This document shows, piece by piece, positions 58,401 to 64,000 of a stretch of 64,000 bases of DNA (within the stretch, counting starts at the first letter, position 1; every line of letters begins with the position of its first letter). The translations under genes were made by a program, and so were the position numbers. The DNA comes from Mercurialis annua (Eukaryota > Streptophyta > Magnoliopsida > Malpighiales > Euphorbiaceae), in contig NC_065575.1 in NCBI RefSeq assembly GCF_937616625.2, positions 32,053,001 to 32,117,000 on the forward strand, written 5' to 3'. The notes beneath the pieces were generated by a model. It worked only from the letters and a program-made list of their open reading frames with translations. It did not search any database and had not been told where the DNA came from.

Positions 58401-58803
58401 ATGCGGGATTTCCATGGTCTCCTTTTCTCGAATTTAGTTGTTTAGATCAGTGTCAGGATGCGAAGGCCATAAATTTAGAACACATTGTTGAAGAAAGTTA
58501 TCTTCGAGGACAATCGATATCTGTAATCTTGTTCCAAAATCCATGATTTTGGATGGTTGGGAAATCTTCGAATGCTTGCAATGTAACTGACAGTATAAGA
58601 ACACTTGTATAGCAACTGTCTTCATGCATATTTTATTTGTAATTCAGATAGCATACATGGTGGGTGTGCAGCTAGAAGAAGGATGTAAGAGGCAGCAAGA
58701 AAGTTGCGGATTGAGCCCCGAGATGAAGCAGCTTAGTTGCGTCGGTGCAGTGAGGGTAGCTGTAAGGAGTTCATCAATTGGTGCTGGATCCTCTAAATCA
58801 TAG
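55474..58803 (+). CDS. Twin-LOV/PAS protein (TLP1/PLP-like), seven exons, 392 aa
   Basis: LOV domains bind flavin and sense blue light; plant proteins with two LOVs and no kinase form the TLP1 (PAS/LOV) group. Exons 55474-56038, 56291-56483, 56583-56647, 56759-56838, 56933-56988, 57077-57140 and 58648-58803 join at GT-AG sites to an exact 393-codon frame with no lesion. LOV1 (about residues 30-145) has DALNALPHSFTITDP, SGYSNDEIIGRNGRVFQGPK and LLNYRKDGTPFWLLFHLTPV. Gly73 stands where the flavin-bonding Cys of GRNCRFLQ normally is. LOV2 (about 250-350) has DMPIVYASDAFLKLTGYARH, WRNCRFLSGAD with Cys286, and NKTTFWNLLHISPIRN. Length matches the family (about 400). Intron 6 is 1507 bp. No signal peptide; expected in nucleus/cytosol. 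Only LOV2 should form the photoadduct. Confidence 0.93.
56089..56247. mobile_element. Short inverted-repeat MITE in intron 1 of the twin-LOV gene
   Basis: GGTAGCAAGAACACGGA at the left and TCCGTGCTACC at the right form imperfect inverted ends of a 159-bp block. Flanking CTA/TAG is palindromic, so the duplication is unclear. It lengthens the first exon's open frame past the real donor at 56039. Confidence 0.5.
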
Positions 58804-59126
58804 GAATTCATGTAAATGCTGAAACAGGAGAGAATTTTTTTTGATAGTCTTGTGATTGTTTTGTTCCCATACAAAAACATTTTAAAGATAGGTAACACAA
58901 TTCGCTGTATGTATGTATATGTATCCAAATTCTGTATAGTTAAACTTGAACTTATCAGTGCAACAAAGCCATCTTTTATTATATTCCGTTACCGTATTCT
59001 CTCGTTAAATCCACGCCCATTTGCTGCTTAATCTATCTAACCAACCGTAACTTACCATAATCAAGAAAATCCTTTACCATCTTTAAACGTCAAGAAACCA
59101 AAAAACAAACTAACAAACATCAAGAA

Positions 59127-60842
59127 ATGGCGACGACGATCAAGAATCAATCATTCTTTTCACTTCTTTTCGTTTTCTTTAGCCTCTCCGCCTCACAATA
59201 CCTCCCCTACAGTTACAGCACCCCGCCGTACTTCTCCATGATAACCGCCGGGCGATGGGTTCTTCTCCAAGAAAGCATAGGCATCTCCGCCATGCACATT
59301 CAGCTTCTCAGGAACAACAAAGTCATCATCTTCGACCGTACTGATTTCGGCCCTTCTAATATCTCTCTTCCCGACGGTAAATGCCGCTTCAACGACGACG
59401 CCATCCCCCTTGACTGCACCGCGCATTCCGTCCTCTACGACGTCGCTTCCAACACCTTCCGCCCGCTCATGATCCTCACCAACACTTGGTGCTCTTCTGG
59501 CTCCGTCAATTCCGACGGCGTTCTTGTTCAAACTGGCGGCGATGCTAGAGGTGAACGTGTTGTTCGTACATTCACGCCGTGTGACGACGATTCTTGCGAC
59601 TGGATTGAGCTTGACGACAGTAATAACACTCTGTTTAACAGAAGATGGTACTCCAGTAATCAGATTTTACCGGACGGTAGAATCATAATCGTGGGTGGTA
59701 GACGGGTTTTTACTTACGAGTTTTACCCCAAGGTTAATTCTTTTGTTCAAGATAACTTCACGTTACCGTTCTTGATTAAAACTAGAGACCCGTTAGAAGA
59801 GAACAATCTTTACCCGTTTTTACATCTTTTACCCGACGGTAATCTTTTCATTTTCGCCAGTAATCAGTCAATCTTGTTCGATTATTCAAGAAACAGAGTT
59901 GTTAAAGAATTCCCGGTTTTACCCGGCGGTTCAAGAAACTTCCCCTGCACTGGCTCCTCCGTTTTGCTTCCTCTCCGGTTAAATAACACCGTCAGTGCTA
60001 ATATTAACATCACCATGCCGGAGGCGGAGGTGATGGTTTGTGGCGGGTCAAAGCCGGGCGCGTATATCAAAGCAAATTTTGAGAATGTTTACGTGGAAGC
60101 ATCAAGAACATGTGGCAGGTTAAAAGTGACCGACCCGAATCCTCAATGGGTCGTGGAGTTCATGCCCATGCCCCGAATCATGAGCGATTTGTTACTTTTA
60201 CCCACTGGTGACGTCATTATCATCAACGGCGCTGCTAATGGAAGCGCCGGTTGGAACGATGCGGTCAACCCGGTTTTCAATCCGGTGCTCTACTTGACAG
60301 AAGCGGATCCGAGTCAAAGATTCGTGGTTCTTAACCCGACGAATATCCCACGTATGTACCACTCAACAGCCGCATTATTGGCAGATGGCAGGATATTAGT
60401 GGGCGGAAGCAATCCACACCCAACGTACAACTTCACGGCATATCCGTACCGGACAGAACTGAGTTTAGAAGCGTTTTACCCGCCGTATCTGGACATAATC
60501 CACTTGCCGTTAAGGCCGTCTATTTTATCAGTGGAGTCAGCGTATGGAACGGTGCCGTATAATGAGATGTTTGCCGTGACGTTTGTAGTGTCGCTGTACC
60601 GTGAGGATTTGGGGATAGGAGTGCAGCTGATGACGGCGTCGTTTAATACGCATTCGTATGGGATGAATCAGAGAATGGTTATGTTGAATGTGGTGAGCGT
60701 GTGGAGATTATCGGAGTATGCACATAAAGTGAACGTTGTTGGCCCCACTAATGTGAAGGTGGCCCCGGTTGGGTATTATATGCTTTTTGTTGTCCATGCT
60801 GGCATTCCCAGTGCTGCTGTTTGGATCAAGTTACAGGATTAG
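59127..60842 (+). CDS. Glyoxal/galactose oxidase-like protein (GLOX family), intronless, 571 aa
   Basis: A copper radical oxidase that oxidises aldehydes or primary alcohols and makes H2O2 in the cell wall space. Residues 1-23 form a signal peptide (SFFSLLFVFFSLSASQ). The N-terminal glyoxal oxidase domain carries TNTWCSSGS (Cys122) and NRRWYSSNQILPDGR (Tyr175), the pair expected to form the Cys-Tyr cofactor. Copper ligands Tyr411-His412 (RMYHSTAALLADGRILVGGS) and His509 (TASFNTHSYGMNQR) are present, so the active site looks intact. Kelch-like repeats (LPDGR, LPDGNL, LPTGDV) build the propeller, and the C-terminal DUF1929 domain ends AGIPSAAVWIKL. Start is the only good ATG (AAGAAATGGCG), 323 bp after the twin-LOV stop. 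Several N-x-S/T sites. Complete gene; lack of introns is common in this family. Confidence 0.94.
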   Translation: MATTIKNQSFFSLLFVFFSLSASQYLPYSYSTPPYFSMITAGRWVLLQESIGISAMHIQLLRNNKVIIFDRTDFGPSNISLPDGKCRFNDDAIPLDCTAHSVLYDVASNTFRPLMILTNTWCSSGSVNSDGVLVQTGGDARGERVVRTFTPCDDDSCDWIELDDSNNTLFNRRWYSSNQILPDGRIIIVGGRRVFTYEFYPKVNSFVQDNFTLPFLIKTRDPLEENNLYPFLHLLPDGNLFIFASNQSILFDYSRNRVVKEFPVLPGGSRNFPCTGSSVLLPLRLNNTVSANINITMPEAEVMVCGGSKPGAYIKANFENVYVEASRTCGRLKVTDPNPQWVVEFMPMPRIMSDLLLLPTGDVIIINGAANGSAGWNDAVNPVFNPVLYLTEADPSQRFVVLNPTNIPRMYHSTAALLADGRILVGGSNPHPTYNFTAYPYRTELSLEAFYPPYLDIIHLPLRPSILSVESAYGTVPYNEMFAVTFVVSLYREDLGIGVQLMTASFNTHSYGMNQRMVMLNVVSVWRLSEYAHKVNVVGPTNVKVAPVGYYMLFVVHAGIPSAAVWIKLQD

Positions 60843-60886
60843 CCAAGTATTTTTGATTGCTGATGCTCGAAAAATAAAAAAAGAAA

Positions 60887-60959
60887 TGGAGATGCGGGGT
60901 ATCGATCCCCGTACCTCTCGCATGCTAAGCGAGCGCTCTACCATCTGAGCTACATCCCC
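60887..60959 (-). tRNA. tRNA-Ala (anticodon AGC)
   Basis: 73 bases read GGGGATGTAGCTCAGATGG... on the minus strand. The 7-bp acceptor stem (GGGGATG/CATCTCC), D stem GCTC/GAGC, anticodon stem CTCGC/GCGAG with loop TTAGCAT, and T stem CGGGG/CCCCG all pair, and the A-box and B-box (GGGGATCGATACCCC region) are intact. A T7 run on the minus strand (60876-60882) follows as a Pol III terminator. No intron; CCA is not encoded, as expected for a nuclear gene. It lies between the convergent GLOX and NPF genes. Confidence 0.97.
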
Positions 60960-61253
60960 ATATTGATGGAGCCATTCAATTAAATTTTGCATTCTTTGTT
61001 GTTTGTTTTTATATTTGTGAAAATTATACAAAATGACATTTGGTTATCAGAATCAGAATAAGCAAGAATTAATGCTAAAAGCCTTTTTTCTATTCTTTTC
61101 AATCAGTTTCTTCCCTATGATCAAAATCAAGTCTCTCAGATCACTATGACATTAAAACAACTCTAAATTGCATGCTCTGACTAGTAATTGGTTCATATAT
61201 GTCTGTATATACAGCCAAAGGGTTGCTTTGATCAGATTATGAGTTTGATTTAA

Positions 61254-62769
61254 CTAGTCAGAAGTTGCTGTGGATCTATATTTGTACCAGTTTGCCCAAA
61301 AAAGAAAATGCAAGAAGTTGACTACACTTAAGATACACAAGAGCCAGTAGAATCTTTCTAGGTGATAGTGATTTATGTTGCTGCCGGATAGCCATGGACT
61401 GTGGTTGTTGCTACCTGTTATGTTGTTAACTATGGAGACAACCACCGAGCTTAAATAGTATCCCACTGCCAATGATGCCCAAGATAGAGAAGTGGCCAGA
61501 GATCTCATTCTTGCTGGTGCTTCTGTAAAGAAAAACTCTAACAGTCCTGCCAATGTGAAAAGATCTGCTGATCCTAAGAATAAGTACTGAAATGCTACCC
61601 AGAAGAATGTGATGGGCAATGCTTCTTTCGACTCCAGGAGTCCCGAATTCGTAGCAACTCTCTTTCGCTTGATTTCCACTAGAGCTGCAGTCCCCATTGC
61701 TATTATAGAAAGAAGTAGACCAAAGCCTATTCTTTGTAGATGAGTGATCCCCATTTCAGTTTTCGTCGTTTTTCTTGCGAATGGAATGATGAAATGGTCG
61801 TAAATCGGCGCCAGGATCATGATGAACACTACGGGGAAAATGGGGAGTGAAGCCGGAGGTACTTTGAGAGAAGCTAGCTTGGTGTCCATAGTTGCAGCTT
61901 GTTGTACAGAAAATGTTGAGAGCTGAGCTAGGCAGCAATTCAGCATTATGGTGCAACCGAATATTGGGAGGATTTTTAACACTATCTTTACTTCCTCTAC
62001 TTGTTGGACTGTGCATTCTAGTGCAGAGTGAAGTGGCATTTTCACTACTGCTCTGTTGAGGCAGCTGAAGCTTTTCGTTGCTGTTTCAGTCGACGTTGAT
62101 GTCGATGTTGTTTCTTTAGATTTGTCTTTTGATCCTTCACTTGCACTGACAGGGCTCGTTGTCAAGCTCGCTACAGCATTGCTTGGACTTCTGCTCGTGC
62201 ACGTATTAATCGTTGCAGCAACTAAAACCTGTTCAATCAAATACCGTTTATTACCAATTAGACCGAGTGTTGAAGCTCAATAATAATTATCCTTTGCATC
62301 TTTGTTTAGCCACAAACCACAGTGTGTATCTTGTTACCTTGAAAATGGTAGTAAGGGGACTTCCAGAAGGTATTTTATTCCTGTAAGTTGGAGAGCCTGA
62401 AAGAAAGATGAGTGCAGACAAAAATATAGCAATGGTAGAGATACCAAAGCCCCATTCCCAGCCTTTGTTGTCTTCAATCCAAACAACAAAAGTGACTGCA
62501 ATTAGGCCTCCGCAAGACAGGCAGAACACAAAGTAATTAAAGAAGCTTGATCTCTGCTTCCTTCCTTGCGGTGAGCTCTCATCAAACTGCTCGGCTCCAT
62601 GCGCAGGCAATGACCCTTTTATCCCTCCAACACCAAGAGCCACCAGATACAGCCCTGCAAACAGCATTGCAGCTTTTGAACCATCTACTTCCTCGCATAC
62701 AATGCCGGGCTTGCATTCTGATGGCTTTAGTGAACCTGACCGCGCCTGTACTGTCAGTATCACCAACCC
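61254..62769 (-). CDS. NRT1/PTR family transporter (NPF4-like), last two exons; 5' exons beyond window
   Basis: Proton-coupled 12-TM carriers of the plasma membrane; NPF members move nitrate, peptides or hormones such as ABA and GA. Exons 62769-62338 (144 codons) and 62228-61254 (324 codons and stop) meet at GT-AG sites in phase and give 468 residues. Seen: LYLVALGVGGIKGSLPAHGA with EQFDE (family signature), WIEDNKGWEWGFGISTIAIF, NKIPSGSPLTTIFK, a long Ser/Thr-rich central loop (about 36 residues after the junction), then IPHL-type C-half with FWVAFQYLFLGSADLFTLAG and SLSWASLAVGYYLSS. The WIEDNKGW...FLSGSPTYRNKIPSGSPLTT pattern resembles NPF4. About 120 N-terminal residues, including the ExxER motif, must be coded right of the intron that starts at 62770. 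Substrate cannot be told from sequence. Confidence 0.9.
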
Positions 62770-64000
62770 CTGTTGCAAATCAAAGTTCAAACTTTTCTGT
62801 AACTATCATGTTATGTTGCACCAAAACTTATCGAGTCTATCATTTCGGTGTTTCATTAACGATTACGAAACTATAAATTTATCATTTTACTTCGATTCGG
62901 TGCTGTTTTCGTGCTAAAAGGTTACCACGGTTCTCCATTTTCCTGATTAAACTTGACCAATGTGAACAAAAATCCAATCTGATGGCCACAAAGGGCAATG
63001 TCTCAATCTTATGAGAAAGAAATAGTGCAACTAATTCCAATAGTTAGCTAAAATTAGCCAATCTAAGGCTCCTTGACCACGTGTTGATCCCCACTTCAGT
63101 TTTTGGACTGATATACCTTAGAAAAGGACTCATTGATATGAAATGTCACATAGCTGCCGGGTGACATATTATGCACAAAAATAATGATACCTTCAATACT
63201 CTAAAATCACAGCATAACTTAATAATGAGGGTCCTGTTACGTGGGATTCTTTGCGCCTTATTACTTGGTAAAAAGGGCAGAGTTCTGGATATAAACCTAA
63301 TAATGTTCTTTTGACTACTTCTTATGTGGTTCTTTGTTATTGGACAAACTAAATTCTATTAATAACCCTGCACATGGTTCATGAATCTATCCAATTTTGT
63401 GCATTGATAGGTAGATTTGTAATTGGATTTGAGATGTACTTTGGCATTGCAACACTGAGAAATTTTTAGGTAGACCGAGTCTACCACGTCATCTATGGAC
63501 TAAGCCATTCATAATATAACACCTCATTAAAATGATGGCAATATCGTAATATCATTATTAAGGTTTGAATGCATTTATTGCACAATTATTACGATATTAC
63601 CATCATTTTAATGAGGTGTCATATTATGAGTGATTTAATCAATAGATGACGTGGTAAACTCGGTCTAATTAAAAAACTTTCTTGTAATACTATAAAAATG
63701 AGTTTTGGACACTATCTTAGTCTTTATCCCCACAAAATGGTAAGCCATGTAAAGACTAGACCAAGATTACCAAATCTAAGATAGAGACCACATTTAGTGG
63801 AACCATTAGGGGGAGAGGGACACGTGGCACTCAAAAATGAAGTCATAAAGGTTATTATCGGTAGAGACAAAATATTAGGAAGCAAAAAAGGACAATTGTT
63901 GATATTCAGAGAAAATAAAAATAAAGAAAAGAGAAAATGTAAGAGAAGAAGAAAATGAGGTTTCTATTTGTCTTTAGCCCACACAATCACTCTAACTAAT
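62770..64000 (-). other. Intron or upstream DNA of the NPF gene, with one MITE
   Basis: An intron acceptor (TTTGCAACAG) lies at 62770. No NPF-like exon was found from here to the window end, so the next exon is probably outside; the intron is then at least 1.2 kb. It holds the MITE at 63457-63682. The last 60 bases are A/G-rich. Confidence 0.5.
63457..63682. mobile_element. Inverted-repeat MITE, second copy of the GAGAAATTTTTAGGTAGA family
   Basis: It begins GAGAAATTTTTAGGTAGACC and mirrors at the right (GGTCTAATTAAAAAACTTTC); the centre folds on AATATCGTAATATCATTATT and ATTACGATATTACCATCATT. It is a relative of 51862-52079, about 11 kb away, placed in the NPF intron. Confidence 0.72.

Noticed and set aside
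58099..58546. Two ORFs in the large intron of the twin-LOV gene
   Set aside because: Low-complexity hydrophobic translations without family resemblance; exons on both sides join in phase without them.

Overview
The window is nuclear DNA of a flowering plant, most likely a eudicot. It is AT-rich, has interrupted genes with GT-AG introns, a split LOV-photoreceptor gene, an NPF transporter gene and a nuclear tRNA-Ala(AGC), and carries the usual plant transposon families (Ty3 Athila, Tat and Del/Tekay-like elements, MULEs, hATs, Stowaway MITEs, Helitron). I cannot name the species. No bacterial or viral genome features were seen.

Layout. 1-5.35 kb: minus-strand Ty3 element (Del/Tekay-like), 5' LTR to the first part of RT, running off the left edge. 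5.35-7.5 kb: AT-rich DNA with a Helitron 3' end and a 571-bp hAT element with a perfect 8-bp target duplication. 7.7-10.5 kb: 3' half of a Tat-type element (integrase remnant, antisense ORF, LTR). 11.2-13.8 kb: remains of an AT-hook/PPC (AHL) gene, broken by a frameshift, a 215-bp tandem duplication and MITEs. 14.2-15.4 kb: fold-back element holding a 29-bp palindromic array. 15.7-17.9 kb: a five-exon gene of unknown function. 18.9-24.4 kb: MULE-type elements, one with fragments of a plant-mobile-domain gene and of a transposase, another with 300-bp arms and an exact 9-bp duplication. 25.0-26.5 kb: a solo LTR with an exact 5-bp duplication. 27.5-31.85 kb: plus-strand Tat 5' region, split by a Pack-MULE carrying a PPR gene fragment. 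31.85-50.9 kb: a minus-strand Tat element in pieces, split by a complete 12.5-kb Athila element (33137-45637, duplication ATTTA) and, in its 5' LTR, by a probable solo LTR. 51-55 kb: small MITEs and MULEs.

55.4-64 kb is the gene-rich end: an intact seven-exon twin-LOV protein (392 aa), an intact intronless glyoxal/galactose oxidase-like gene (571 aa), tRNA-Ala(AGC), and the last two exons of an NPF4-like transporter whose 5' exons lie beyond the right edge. These genes show no common pathway; the rest of the window is dominated by nested transposon insertions.

The most unusual signal is a 17-bp palindrome, TTGCACGAWTCGTGCAA, in about 15 copies, found only in the Athila element: both LTRs, the 3' non-coding region, and the coding spacer between protease and RT, where the copies occupy all three reading frames. 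That argues for a DNA- or RNA-level role rather than a peptide. Coordinates and splice sites were read by eye; family names rest on recalled motifs, not on searches.
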